A program made the position numbers and the translations under genes. Below, in pieces: positions 1-8,708 of a stretch of 64,000 bases of DNA (position 1 is the first letter of the stretch; every line of letters starts with the position of its first letter). This DNA is from JAVDCA01 sp963819385. Its GTDB lineage: Bacteria > Pseudomonadota > Alphaproteobacteria > Rhizobiales > Xanthobacteraceae. The notes below the pieces were generated by a model. The model was given only the letters and a program-made list of their open reading frames with translations, did not search any database and was not told the origin of the DNA. The stretch is from assembly GCA_963819385.1 (NCBI GenBank), contig CAWFVV010000006.1, positions 1,240,001-1,304,000 on the forward strand. The letters run 5' to 3'.

Positions 1-107
1 GTTTGGAACCCCATCCCGTTCTGTCTAGAGTGAAAATAACACGGGCGTTGAGAGGAATCTGGAGATAGCGCGTGGCCGAAGCGAAGAACTCGTCACCGCC
101 GACTCGA

Positions 108-614
108 CTAGCTGTCAAATGGATACGCATCGATGGCGGCTCGGGCATTCGCTCCGAAACTAGCCGCGCATACGCTCATCAGTGCCGACCACAGCATGGG
201 CGCGACCGCATAGGGGCCGAGATGCCAATTCATTGCTACCAGGACGGCGGGAGGTGGCTGGAGAGCAAACGATGCGCATCCGACGGACGCAACAAGGAAA
301 CAGATGGCCAGCGTTCCTGTTGCGCGATCAGGCTCGGAAGACGACATACGGCGCGATGCGTGGCGGATTTGCATGCTCGTCAACGTAACGTAGCGGTGCT
401 TTGTCAAAGCGACCCCTGCGGATAACACCACGTAGGTCCATGGCAGCAACGAGACCACTGAAACCGCCGGGTCGCGGCCAGACGCCCTAGAATCAACATC
501 CTGATATCGTGCAAGAAGGATCACCAGCGGCGTCGTTACAAAGACTATCGCGGTTTGAACGCCGCCTGCGATCAAGCCAGCTTGGACCAGGCGAAGACGT
601 CCCCAGAGCCTCAA
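108..614 (-). CDS. Possible four-helix membrane protein at the end of the hyf-like operon
   Basis: An open frame of about 168 residues follows hyfI in the same direction. A TTG at 614 overlaps the hyfI stop (TTGA), the same tight coupling seen elsewhere in this operon. The translation has four hydrophobic stretches, roughly residues 10-35, 50-70, 98-120 and 130-155, so a small integral membrane protein is plausible. I do not recognise a family and see no cofactor motif. No good ribosome binding site precedes the TTG, and an in-frame TTG at 575 is an alternative start. It could be an accessory membrane subunit of the complex, or a chance or decayed frame, since this region holds several broken genes. 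Confidence 0.4.
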   Translation of the reverse strand: MRLWGRLRLVQAGLIAGGVQTAIVFVTTPLVILLARYQDVDSRASGRDPAVSVVSLLPWTYVVLSAGVALTKHRYVTLTSMQIRHASRRMSSSEPDRATGTLAICFLVASVGCASFALQPPPAVLVAMNWHLGPYAVAPMLWSALMSVCAASFGANARAAIDAYPFDS

Positions 615-1144
615 GTGGAAATCGTCTTTTGGGCCGCTCGATCGAGCAGGGCCAGAAGCCCCCGCAAGATCGTGGCGGGCTCCGGGGGACAACCGGGAAT
701 ATGGAGATCGACCGGAACGACCTGGGAAACCCCTCCGACCACCGCATAGCTGCCGGCAAAACATCCACCATCCCGGGCGCAATCACCCACGGCAACCACC
801 CATTTCGGATTGGGGACCGCATGATAGGTGCGATCGAGCGCTTCGCGCATGTTCTTGGTCACAGGCCCGGTCACCATCAGTACGTCGGCATGGCGCGGCG
901 AAGCAACGAACCGGAGGCCAAAGCGCTCGACATCGTAGTAGGCGTTGTTGAGCGCATGGATTTCGAGCTCGCATCCATTGCACGATCCGGCGTCGACCTC
1001 ACGTATCGACAGACTCCGGCCGAGACGCCGCCTTGCAGCGCGCTCGACGGCTGCTGCAAGTTCTGTCACCGCGGCATCGTCTGAAGATGGCGCTTGCTCC
1101 GTGATTGGCCGGCGAAACAGACTCTCAAGAAGCAACTTGCGCAT
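611..1144 (-). CDS. hyfI: Hydrogenase-4/complex I small subunit (HyfI/NuoB-like)
   Basis: 177 residues, matching the 20-kDa small subunit of group 4 hydrogenases and NuoB. The protein carries the proximal [4Fe-4S] cluster (equivalent of N2) in the peripheral arm and docks on the large subunit. Visible ligands are C55 and C58 (SCNGCELE), C122 in GDCARDGG and C152 in IPGCPPEP, so the full four-cysteine set is present. The ATG at 1144 follows an AAGGA. It lies 12 nt after hyfG, leaving no room for the ferredoxin-like subunit (HyfH/NuoI) usually encoded between them. Its own stop overlaps the TTG of the next frame. Family assignment is firm; the redox partner is unknown. Confidence 0.9.
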   Translation of the reverse strand: MRKLLLESLFRRPITEQAPSSDDAAVTELAAAVERAARRRLGRSLSIREVDAGSCNGCELEIHALNNAYYDVERFGLRFVASPRHADVLMVTGPVTKNMREALDRTYHAVPNPKWVVAVGDCARDGGCFAGSYAVVGGVSQVVPVDLHIPGCPPEPATILRGLLALLDRAAQKTIST

Positions 1145-1156
1145 CTTGTGCTTTCC

Positions 1157-2668
1157 TTAGAGATCCTGACCTGAATAAGAGCAGTTGAACGACTTGTTGC
1201 AGAGCGGAAAATCCGCAACGATGTTGCCCTCGATTGCAGCTTCAAGGAGCGGCCACTGAAACCAGGATGGATCGCGCAGGTGGCACCGTTCGACGCGGCC
1301 GTCCCGCAAGCGCAGCCACACCAGAATATCGCCGCGGAACCCTTCGACGATCGCCATGCCCTCGCGTGCCTCGCGCAGGTTTCCTGCCTGCGTGCTCGTC
1401 GGGCCTTGCGGAAGTCGGCTTACTATCTGATCGATCATTAAAATGGACTGTTCAATCTCGCGCACGCGGATCCAGATGCGTGCGTTGACATCTCCCTCAT
1501 TCAGAACCGGCACCTCAAAGCGCAGGCTATCATAAGGTGGATAGACCAGGGTCCGGCGCGCATCGAAAGACCGGCCGGAGGCACGGCCGATATAGCCTCC
1601 AGCGGCATATTGTTTGACTAATGCGGGCTTGGACACGCCGGTATCGACGGTGCGGTCCTGCAGCGAGGCCGTGTTGTCGTATAATTCGACCAACGCCGGA
1701 AAGCGCAGACGGATATTATCGAGCGTCGCCTGGATGATTTCCAAGCCTTGAGCGTTGAGGTCGCGGATCACGCCGCCGGGCACGACGATATCCCGCATCA
1801 GGCGATGGCCGAATGCGGTCCGGGCTGCGCGCAGCACGCTCTCTCGCAACACGCTGCAATGTGCATGCATCAGGGTAAAGGAGGCGTCGTTGCAGATGGC
1901 GCCGATGTCGCCGAGATGATTGGCGAGCCGCTCCAGTTCAGCAAGCAGCGCGCGCAGCCAAACCGCGCGATCGGGTACGATCAGTTCCAGCGCCGCTTCC
2001 GCAGCCTTTGAAAACGCGTATGCATACGCGACGGTGCTGTCGCCCGATACGCGTCCGGCGAGCTTGACCGCCCGTTCGAGGCTGGCGCCGGTCATCAGCC
2101 CCTCGGTGCCCTTGTGGGTATATCCGAGCCGCTGTTCCAGCCGGACCACAGTCTCTCCGCTCGCGGTAAACCGAAAATGTCCGGGCTCAATGACTCCGGC
2201 ATGCACGGGGCCGACGGCAATCTGATGCGCGCCGCCGCCTTCCGCCGGCAGGAAGCGGTAAGGCGCCGTCGTCGGCAGCGCATCGATCTGATCTCCCAGC
2301 GGAAAGCGTACGCCCCAACGGTTGTGATCGAGCCACGGACGGGCATCGGGCAAGCCTTCCGCCGATATGCCGAACAGGTCGTTGACGGCGCGCTCCAACC
2401 GAAGCGCCGGCGGGTGGTGTTCGCTGACAGAAGGATAAACTCGATCGGGGCATTCCAGGCTCACGACCGCGATTTCTGCCGTATCCGGGTCCATGATCGC
2501 CATGTGAACCGTCGAGGGTTCAGCCCAGAGGCTAAGCAGGCTCCAGCGGCCGCTTGCCAGCTCGTTCGTTACAAAATCCCAGGCGATGGCATCGACCACG
2601 ACGCGCGGCCATGGACGATGCCGTTGGATCCTGTGGCCTTCCAGCGTCAGATTGACAAGCGATGACAT
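1157..2668 (-). CDS. hyfG: Hydrogenase-4 large subunit homologue lacking [NiFe] ligands (HyfG/NuoCD-like)
   Basis: 503 residues: an N-terminal 30-kDa (NuoC-like) part to about residue 140 and a 49-kDa (NuoD-like) part after it. GYTHKGTEG (182-190) matches the complex I HRGTEK motif and ERLANHLGD (246-254) is conserved. The position of the hydrogenase RxCGxC motif reads AGRVSGDSTVAY (204-215) with no cysteine. The C-terminus keeps C490 and C496 in CNKSFNC, not the hydrogenase DPCxxC. A functional [NiFe] site is therefore not expected. This resembles the Ehr (energy-converting hydrogenase-related) complexes. The protein would sit in the cytoplasmic arm with HyfI, and the substrate cannot be named. 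Confidence 0.88.
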   Translation of the reverse strand: MSSLVNLTLEGHRIQRHRPWPRVVVDAIAWDFVTNELASGRWSLLSLWAEPSTVHMAIMDPDTAEIAVVSLECPDRVYPSVSEHHPPALRLERAVNDLFGISAEGLPDARPWLDHNRWGVRFPLGDQIDALPTTAPYRFLPAEGGGAHQIAVGPVHAGVIEPGHFRFTASGETVVRLEQRLGYTHKGTEGLMTGASLERAVKLAGRVSGDSTVAYAYAFSKAAEAALELIVPDRAVWLRALLAELERLANHLGDIGAICNDASFTLMHAHCSVLRESVLRAARTAFGHRLMRDIVVPGGVIRDLNAQGLEIIQATLDNIRLRFPALVELYDNTASLQDRTVDTGVSKPALVKQYAAGGYIGRASGRSFDARRTLVYPPYDSLRFEVPVLNEGDVNARIWIRVREIEQSILMIDQIVSRLPQGPTSTQAGNLREAREGMAIVEGFRGDILVWLRLRDGRVERCHLRDPSWFQWPLLEAAIEGNIVADFPLCNKSFNCSYSGQDL

Positions 2669-2686
2669 GTCTCGTTCGTCCCTGGA

Positions 2687-4138
2687 CTATCCGAGAAGGC
2701 GAGCGACGTGCTGGAACCAGACAACGAGCGGCGCCGGAAGGTAGACACCCGCGCCCAGCACCAGGGCGAGATGCGCAAACATCGGCCCGTAGGAAGCGTC
2801 CGCCGACGCCGTGCTGCCGCGAGGTTCGCCGAATGCGACGCTGGTCAGGCGCAAGGTCAATGCGCCAAAGGCAAGGAGAAGCCCCAACACCAGGACGATC
2901 GCCAGCAGCGGCTGGCGTGCGAAGGTCGAGCTGACGACGAGAAATTCGCTCATGAAGATGCCGAGCGGCGGCAGTCCGGCGATTGCGACGACACCTACCA
3001 CGAAACTCCAGCCAAGCGCCGGATGGGTCGCGGTCAGGCCCCGGATCCGGCTGATCCTCTGGGTGCCCTTGATCTGCGAGATATGGCCGACCGCGTAGAA
3101 GATCGACGATTTGGTCAGGCTGTGCATCACCATGTGCAGCAGTCCGGCAAAATTGGCGAGCGGGCCACCCATGCCGAACGCAAAGACGATGATGCCCATG
3201 TGTTCGATCGAGGAGTAGGCGAAGAGCCGTTTGATGTCGCGCCGGCGGTAGAGCATGAACGCCGCGAAGACCAGCGAAACGAGGCCGATCGTCACCATCA
3301 GCGGCCCCGGCGCAATCGCGGAAGGATTGGCGGCCAGCAAGATCTTGAAGCGCAGCAGCGCGTAGAGCGCGACGTTCAGGAGCAGACCCGACAATACCGC
3401 CGATATCGGGGTCGGGCCTTCGGCATGGGCGTCGGGCAACCAAGCATGCAGCGGCGCCAGACCGACCTTGGTTCCATAGCCGAGCAGCAGGAATATGAAA
3501 GCGACATTGAGCAGAGCGGGATCGAATTTAGAAGCATGCTCGATCAGCAGCGTCCAGACCATGCCATCCTGGCCTTCGCCGACAATCGGACGCGCTGCCA
3601 TGTAAACGAGGATGGTGCCGAACAGGGCGAATGCGATGCCGACACTGCCGAGGATGAAATATTTCCAGGCGGCTTCGAGGGCGGCATGGGTGCGGTAAAT
3701 CCCGACCATCAGCACGGTGGTCAGGGTAGCGATCTCGAGCGCGACCCACATCAGACCGATGTTATTCGACACGAAAGCGAGGTTCATGCCGAACATCATC
3801 GTCTGATACATGGCGTGGTAGAAACGCAGGTACACGGGCGTCAACCGGCCGGCTTCGAGTTCGTGGGCGATGTAGCTGGCGCTGAAGATGCTGGTCGTGA
3901 AGCCCACGAGGGTATTGAGCACAATGAAGACGATGTTCAGATCGTCGATCAGCACGTAAGGCCCCGGCTGCGGACGCTCGATGATGAACAGCGAAAGCGC
4001 CGAGAGAAAAGTGGCCAGGCTCGCAACGACATTCAGCCTTGCCGTCAGCCGGTAGCCGGGCAGTGCGGCCAGCAACGCGGCCGAACCGATCGGAATCAAC
4101 AGGACGGCCGCCACGGGATCGAACGAAACCGTGCTCAT
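2687..4138 (-). CDS. hyfF: Antiporter-like membrane subunit HyfF (NuoN/M-like)
   Basis: 483 residues, strongly hydrophobic, about 14 membrane segments, of the Mrp antiporter/NuoL-M-N family. Hallmarks are a glutamate in a helix (WVALEIATL, near residue 133) and the broken-helix region GYGTKVGLAPLHAWLPDAHA with its lysine, both used in proton translocation in complex I. The ATG overlaps the hyfE stop as ATGA, so translation is coupled. HyfF and HyfB are the only two antiporter-like subunits here; the third (HyfD) of E. coli hydrogenase 4 is missing. It is expected to move protons or sodium across the inner membrane, driven by the HyfG/HyfI arm. Confidence 0.9.
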   Translation of the reverse strand: MSTVSFDPVAAVLLIPIGSAALLAALPGYRLTARLNVVASLATFLSALSLFIIERPQPGPYVLIDDLNIVFIVLNTLVGFTTSIFSASYIAHELEAGRLTPVYLRFYHAMYQTMMFGMNLAFVSNNIGLMWVALEIATLTTVLMVGIYRTHAALEAAWKYFILGSVGIAFALFGTILVYMAARPIVGEGQDGMVWTLLIEHASKFDPALLNVAFIFLLLGYGTKVGLAPLHAWLPDAHAEGPTPISAVLSGLLLNVALYALLRFKILLAANPSAIAPGPLMVTIGLVSLVFAAFMLYRRRDIKRLFAYSSIEHMGIIVFAFGMGGPLANFAGLLHMVMHSLTKSSIFYAVGHISQIKGTQRISRIRGLTATHPALGWSFVVGVVAIAGLPPLGIFMSEFLVVSSTFARQPLLAIVLVLGLLLAFGALTLRLTSVAFGEPRGSTASADASYGPMFAHLALVLGAGVYLPAPLVVWFQHVARLLG

Positions 4139-4803
4139 CGCCGTTCGCCCCGGAAGTCGTCGAGCGCGGAGACGTCGACGGAATCGAAGCGTTCGCGGAT
4201 CCGGAACAGGAAGATACCGATCACGATGAAGGCGATCAGGATCGAGAAGGCCACACTGATTTCGACGACCAGCGGCATGCCCTTGGCGCCGGTCGCCGCG
4301 AGCACCAGTCCGTTCTCCAGCGACATGAATCCGACGACCTGACTGACCGCATTGCGGCGCGTCACCATGACGAGAAGCCCGAGCAGCACGACCGATAGGG
4401 CGAAGGCGAGATCCTCGCGCGCTAGCGGATCGGCCTCGGCCGTAACCCGCAGCATCAGGACCATGGAGAGGGCGACCAATGCCATTCCGGCCAACATGGT
4501 GGGGCCGATACCCACAGCCGACTCGATGTCGCGATGAATTCCAAGCTGTTTGACGATGCGATGCAGTGCCACCGGAATGACGATCGCCTTGAAGACAAGG
4601 GCGATGGCCGCCGTGATGTAGAGATGCGGCGCGTTCTGGACATAGGCCTGCCAGGCGACTGAAAGCGCAAGCACCACCGCGTGGAATGCAAACACGTTGA
4701 GCAACGAATACAGCCGATCCTGGTACAGCATCATAAAGCTGATCAGGACGAGCGAGCCTGCGAGGGTATGCGAGACGTCGAAGGAGAGGCTGTGCATGTG
4801 CAT
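4135..4803 (-). CDS. hyfE: Hydrogenase-4 membrane component E (HyfE)
   Basis: 222 residues with about seven membrane segments. The family corresponds to HyfE, related to NuoK with an N-terminal extension. The frame is open far upstream, but the ATG at 4803 overlaps the hyfC stop (TGATG) and gives the usual family length, so it is chosen over longer readings. The NuoK-like C-terminal half includes VVGFMSLENGLVLAA (about residues 155-170), where the helix glutamate expected for proton transfer is visible. The C-terminus is short and charged. It belongs to the membrane arm between the antiporter-like subunits and HyfC. Confidence 0.88.
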   Translation of the reverse strand: MHMHSLSFDVSHTLAGSLVLISFMMLYQDRLYSLLNVFAFHAVVLALSVAWQAYVQNAPHLYITAAIALVFKAIVIPVALHRIVKQLGIHRDIESAVGIGPTMLAGMALVALSMVLMLRVTAEADPLAREDLAFALSVVLLGLLVMVTRRNAVSQVVGFMSLENGLVLAATGAKGMPLVVEISVAFSILIAFIVIGIFLFRIRERFDSVDVSALDDFRGERR

Positions 4804-5759
4804 CAGAAACTCCTCGACACGAACAAGAGCAACGTACCGAGCAAGCCCAGCATGAGTGCGGCGCCGAGAAACTGTGGAATGCGGAAAACCCTCATCTTCG
4901 CCGTCGCCGTCTCGAACAACGCCAGCAAAGAGCCGGCAGCCGTTAGTTTGACGATGTAGGCGCCGGCGCCGATCGCGTAAGCCAGCGGGCCGGTTCCGAA
5001 GACGGCGATCTTCCAGGGCAGGAACACGCAGGCGATCAGCGAGACATAGAGCAGGAGCTTGAGAAAGGTGCCGAACTCGATCATCGCGAGATGGCGTCCC
5101 GAATATTCCAGCACCATCGCCTCGTGCACCATGGTGAGCTCGAGGTGGGTGGCCGGGTTGTCGACCGGAATACGTGCGTTCTCCGCAAGCGCCACCATGA
5201 TGAGCGCAATCAGCGCCATTCCCAACGACACCCGCAATCCGACGTACGACGACGCCATGAAGTTGGCGACCGTCGAAAGTTGGGTCGAGCCGGCGACCAG
5301 CGCCATGCAAAAGAAGATCAGGAGCATCGCCGGCTCCGCGAGAGCTGCTATCATCACTTCGCGGCTGGAGCCTATGCCGCCAAAACTGGTGCCGACGTCC
5401 ATGCCGGCGAGCGCCAGAAAGAACCGCGCGCTTCCCAGCAAAGCGACGATGGCAATCAGGTCGGCGGTCCAATTGAACAACAGGCCTGTCGCAAAGGTCG
5501 GCACCAGGGCTGCGGCGACCCAGATCGCGGCAAAGGTCACATACGGCGTCACGCGGAACAGCCAGGACGCGTTTTCGGCCAATACCACTTCCTTGCGGAA
5601 CAGCCGCAGGAGATCGCGATAGGGTTGAAAGACCGACGCTCCACGGCGAAGTACTAGCCGCGCCTTGATCTTGCGCACGAATCCGGTCAGCAGCGGCGCG
5701 AGCAGGAGCACCAGCAGCATCTGGACGCCCTGCACCAGCATGTCCGAGATCACGACCAT
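4803..5759 (-). CDS. hyfC: Hydrogenase-4 membrane component C (NuoH-like)
   Basis: 318 residues, about eight membrane segments, of the NuoH/HycD/HyfC family that anchors the peripheral arm to the membrane. It shows the cytoplasmic-loop signature PFRQPYRDLLRLFRKE-like sequence (about 40-56) and DNPATHLELTMVHEAMVLE (about 173-191) with its cluster of glutamates, the proposed entry of the proton path. The start at 5759 lies 10 nt inside the end of hyfB, and its stop overlaps the hyfE start. Length is normal for the family. Confidence 0.9.
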   Translation of the reverse strand: MVVISDMLVQGVQMLLVLLLAPLLTGFVRKIKARLVLRRGASVFQPYRDLLRLFRKEVVLAENASWLFRVTPYVTFAAIWVAAALVPTFATGLLFNWTADLIAIVALLGSARFFLALAGMDVGTSFGGIGSSREVMIAALAEPAMLLIFFCMALVAGSTQLSTVANFMASSYVGLRVSLGMALIALIMVALAENARIPVDNPATHLELTMVHEAMVLEYSGRHLAMIEFGTFLKLLLYVSLIACVFLPWKIAVFGTGPLAYAIGAGAYIVKLTAAGSLLALFETATAKMRVFRIPQFLGAALMLGLLGTLLLFVSRSF

Positions 5760-7765
5760 ATCGCGAGCGCCAGAAGCAGCATGACGAGGGTGGCAAACAC
5801 GAGACTGAGGTAGCGCCGGATGGTCAGGAATTGCAGGCAGTTGAGCCGGCCGGCGGAAAAGCCGACCACGCCCGCGATCGGCCGATATATTTTCTCCCAG
5901 ACAAGATCATGCAATTCGATCCGCAGGCGTGCCGGCCTGGTGTCTCCGGGCGGTGGCATCACGACATGGTCGCGGGCGTGGAATACCAGCGTGCCGAAAG
6001 CACGGCGGATCGGCTGCGCGAAGCTTCCACCCGAATACTGCGCCGCGGGCGTCGGATCGGAAAAGCCGCAGCCCCAGGCGGGTCCGCGCCGCAGCGCATG
6101 CGAGGCCAAGCGATGGATAACGACGACGGCAAGCGAGGCGGATATCGTGATGAATGCCATCACCAGCAATCCGTTGTATGAACTACGGCTCTCCGCGATA
6201 GGCACGATCGAAAGCCAGGGTTCGTTGACCTGAATCGGCATGCGGCCACCGAGAATCTCGGTTGTGATCGGCGAAAGCGCGTCAATCACCAGTCCCGGCA
6301 GGATGCCCGCCAGCAGGCAAAGTGCCGCAAGGACGAACATGGCGGACAGCGAGTAGCCATCGACCTCGTTTGCGGTTTCAGCCGCCGTGCTGCGCGGCCG
6401 TCCGAGAAAAGTCACGCCGTATGCCTTAACGAAGCATGCGGCGGCCAGCGCGGCAGCCAGGGCCAATAGCGCACCAACCGCAGGCACGGTGATCTTCAGG
6501 GCCCATTGCGGCAACTCCGGGCTTTGCAGCACGGCCTGGAACATCAGCCATTCCGAAACGAAGCCGTTGAAGGGCGGAAGTGCCGAGATCGCGACGCAGC
6601 CGATGAGAACGACGAAGCTCGTGCGCGGCATGCGATGGATGAGACCGCCCAGCCTGTCCATGTCCCGCTCGCCGGTTGCGGTCAGGACGGCGCCGGCTCC
6701 GAAGAACAGCAGGCTCTTGAAAAAGCAATGATTGAGAATATGGAACAGTGCCGCTGTGAACGCCAGCGCCGCGGCGAGCTTCAGTCCGTTGGCCTGGAAG
6801 GCCAGCGCCAAGCCAAGGCTGGCGAAGATGACGCCGACGTTTTCAATCGTGCTGTAGGCGAGCAGGCGCTTCAAGTCGCTTTCCATCATGGCGTAGAGGA
6901 TACCCATGACGGCGGTGACGCCCCCGAGGATCAGCACAGCCACGCTGGCAGGCCAGGTCGGTTGTCCCAGGAGATCGAAAACGACGCGAATGAAGCCGTA
7001 GATCGCAACCTTGGTCATGACGCCGCTCATCAGCGCCGAAACGTGGCTCGGCGCCGCGGGATGTGCAAGCGGCAGCCAGACGTGCAACGGCACCAAGCCA
7101 GCCTTGGAGCCGGCCCCAAGCAACATCAGGATCAGCACCAAAGTCGCAACGTACGGTGTGTGCTGGGCGGTGCGGATGGCTGCAAATTCGTAATCTCCCG
7201 CCGGTCCCGCCAACAGGCCGAAGGCCAGCAACAATGCAAGCGTGCCGAAGCTTGCCATGACGAGATAGACGTAGCCTGCCTTGGCGTTGCCCGGTTCACG
7301 ATCGTGCGCCATGACCAGCGCCCAGGACGCCAGCGACATGAACTCCCAGCACAGCAGATAGGAAAACGCGTCATCTGCCAGCACCACGAGGTTCATGCCG
7401 GCAAGAAAAGCGGGGAAGAAGGGCAGCACACGATGCGGCGCCGAATCGTGGCGGCCGTAGCCGAGACCGTAAAGGCTGGCGGACGCCCCTCCCACATTGA
7501 CGACGACGAGGAAGAACGAGGCCAGTGCATCGAGGCGGAAATGGGCGCCAAGCCACGGTAGCCCGATCGGCAAGGTCAGGCCGGTGTCACCAGGAACATT
7601 GCCGAACAGGCAGTGAATCGACCCGAACAATGCGACCAGCGAAACCACCAGGGTGGCGCCGTAAACGATCACCGTGGCGCGCTTTGAATAGCTTAAGGCG
7701 ATCGCCAGCACGGCGACCGCCAACAACCCTGCGGCACCCGACATCTGCAAAGCGACGGGAGACAT
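5750..7765 (-). CDS. hyfB: Antiporter-like membrane subunit HyfB (NuoL-like)
   Basis: 671 residues, the largest membrane subunit of the complex, NuoL/Mrp type. Key proton-channel residues are visible: E141 in LLCWEFMSL, K221 in GAGSKAGLVPLHVWLPLAHP, and K252 after SHVSALMSGVMTK. The C-terminal part after about residue 590 is a soluble-looking stretch (GCGFSDPTPAAQYSGGSF) followed by a final helix, as in HyfB proteins. The ATG at 7765 overlaps the stop of the upstream regulator frame (TGATG), so this is the first structural gene of the operon. All subunits needed for a membrane arm of B, C, E and F are encoded. Confidence 0.9.
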   Translation of the reverse strand: MSPVALQMSGAAGLLAVAVLAIALSYSKRATVIVYGATLVVSLVALFGSIHCLFGNVPGDTGLTLPIGLPWLGAHFRLDALASFFLVVVNVGGASASLYGLGYGRHDSAPHRVLPFFPAFLAGMNLVVLADDAFSYLLCWEFMSLASWALVMAHDREPGNAKAGYVYLVMASFGTLALLLAFGLLAGPAGDYEFAAIRTAQHTPYVATLVLILMLLGAGSKAGLVPLHVWLPLAHPAAPSHVSALMSGVMTKVAIYGFIRVVFDLLGQPTWPASVAVLILGGVTAVMGILYAMMESDLKRLLAYSTIENVGVIFASLGLALAFQANGLKLAAALAFTAALFHILNHCFFKSLLFFGAGAVLTATGERDMDRLGGLIHRMPRTSFVVLIGCVAISALPPFNGFVSEWLMFQAVLQSPELPQWALKITVPAVGALLALAAALAAACFVKAYGVTFLGRPRSTAAETANEVDGYSLSAMFVLAALCLLAGILPGLVIDALSPITTEILGGRMPIQVNEPWLSIVPIAESRSSYNGLLVMAFITISASLAVVVIHRLASHALRRGPAWGCGFSDPTPAAQYSGGSFAQPIRRAFGTLVFHARDHVVMPPPGDTRPARLRIELHDLVWEKIYRPIAGVVGFSAGRLNCLQFLTIRRYLSLVFATLVMLLLALAIWS

Positions 7766-8084
7766 CAGGCGCGCGTCCTCGTGCCTCTGGATGCTTTGTG
7801 TTCTGCCCGATCGTCCAGATTCGTTTTGGCCGGACCCAAATTCATCTTCAGTCGCACCCCGCGCCCCTGCGAATGGCTGACGGCCTCCTCGTCGATCATC
7901 TCGATCCCGGCTGCGTCGAACGCCGCGATCAACTTGACCAGCGAATCGACGTTCCCTCGGACCATCGTCTCGCTCGCCTCCATGCGCTGGATTGCGGCAC
8001 GGAGAGCCCTGACAGTTTTGCGAGCCGGCGCTGGTCGATGCCGAGCAGCAACCGTGCAGCCCGCAATTGAGCGGACGTTATCAT
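7765..8084 (-). pseudogene. XRE-type DNA-binding regulator, frameshifted
   Basis: Two overlapping frames together rebuild a short helix-turn-helix protein common in rhizobia. The first frame begins at 8084 and gives MITSAQLRAARLLLGIDQ and SGLSVP. The second gives AIQRMEASE, NVDSLVKLIAAFDAAGIE and GRGVRLK. The join falls at about 7993-7995, where one base appears to be missing after the CCG proline codon. The stop overlaps the hyfB start, so this was the first gene of the hyf-like operon and probably its regulator. Either the gene is dead or the base is a sequencing error. Two TAAAATATC repeats upstream may be its operator. Confidence 0.75.
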
Positions 8085-8103
8085 CGGCCTGCCCGACTGC
8101 CGG

Positions 8104-8202
8104 GATGCGAGCGAATACAGCACATGATTCTTGCATCCTAACTAGTGATGTTATGTTGTCAATAAGTGATATTTTAGATATCTATTCTAATGGATATTTT
8201 AG
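8104..8202 (-). promoter_or_regulatory. AT-rich control region of the hyf-like operon with repeated GATATTTTA
   Basis: This stretch is strikingly AT-rich compared with its surroundings and lies directly before the XRE frame. GATATTTTA occurs twice, at 8168-8176 and 8193-8201, 25 bp apart. AGTGAT also occurs twice (near 8144 and 8165). Direct repeats at this spacing before a regulator gene suggest an operator or promoter. The insertion sequence remnant begins immediately to the right, so upstream control elements may have been cut off. Confidence 0.4.
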
Positions 8203-8528
8203 GTGCCGGCCCGCGACCGGAGCCCCGGACATCGCACACGAGAGAACCCATGATCCCTTGAGTCCGTGATCACCTGTCCCCACTGCGCCAGCATCCGATC
8301 CCTCGCCTCGTCCGGTACCCGCTTCTCTGACGGCTTGCCCAGCCGCCGATCGACAACACCGGCCAGCCCCTCCTCCTCGTAGCGGTCGCGATATCGCCGG
8401 AACTGCCGCTCCGACATCCCCAGCAGTTCCCCGGCCTCCACCATCGACAGGTCCCCTACCTCCCAACGGCTCAACACATCCCGAAACTTCTGCATCCTGC
8501 GGTCCTGTAGCCACGCTGTCCGGTTCAT
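8199..8528 (-). pseudogene. N-terminal fragment of an IS transposase (ISNCY/IS1202-like)
   Basis: From the ATG at 8528 the frame reads MNRTAWLQDRRMQKFRDVL, then an HTH region with SMVEAGELLGMSERQFRRY and a Gly-Leu-rich linker (EEEGLAGVVDRRLGK). This is the N-terminus of transposases of the ISNCY type that recognise their ends through a helix-turn-helix. Homology seems to fade after about residue 88 (MLAQWGQ), and no catalytic DDE domain follows, so the element is truncated. A small tail to 8199 is unrelated. It is a remnant and not mobile by itself. Confidence 0.75.
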
Positions 8529-8556
8529 CGGCCCTGCTCCTCGCAGGGCAACAAAA

Positions 8557-8595
8557 CCGGACAACTCGTGTGCTACCTAACCCGGACAACTCGTG
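8557..8595. repeat. Repeated IS end sequence CCGGACAACTCGTG
   Basis: CCGGACAACTCGTG occurs at 8557-8570 and again at 8582-8595, separated by 11 bases. It lies just outside the transposase start, where the terminal repeat of the insertion sequence is expected. Two tandem copies may be internal transposase binding sites plus the tip, or the trace of two insertions. Confidence 0.5.
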
Positions 8596-8624
8596 CGCTT
8601 ACGACAGCTCAGGCATCTTCGACA

Positions 8625-8652
8625 TTTCAATTCATTCCATTGCGCGTATAAT
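8625..8652 (+). promoter_or_regulatory. Probable cydAB promoter with perfect TATAAT
   Basis: A perfect -10 hexamer TATAAT lies at 8647-8652, 56 bp before the cydA start. A weak -35 (TTTCAA, 8625-8630) is 16 bp upstream. The IS end at 8595 lies just upstream, so the insertion may have supplied or altered the control of cydAB. Confidence 0.45.
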
Positions 8653-8708
8653 ACGAGCCCTCAGCCGGATCTCATTTGCGATCTAAGATGAATCCGCTGG
8701 AGGTCCCC

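Noticed and set aside
490..503. C490/C496 of HyfG as a [NiFe] cysteine pair (residue numbers of the 1157-2668 gene)
   Set aside because: Spacing and context differ from DPCxxC, and the N-terminal pair is absent, so this is not evidence for a hydrogenase active site.
2708..4342. Plus-strand frame opposite hyfF/hyfE
   Set aside because: Antisense shadow: the reverse of a hydrophobic gene gives a charged, low-complexity protein.
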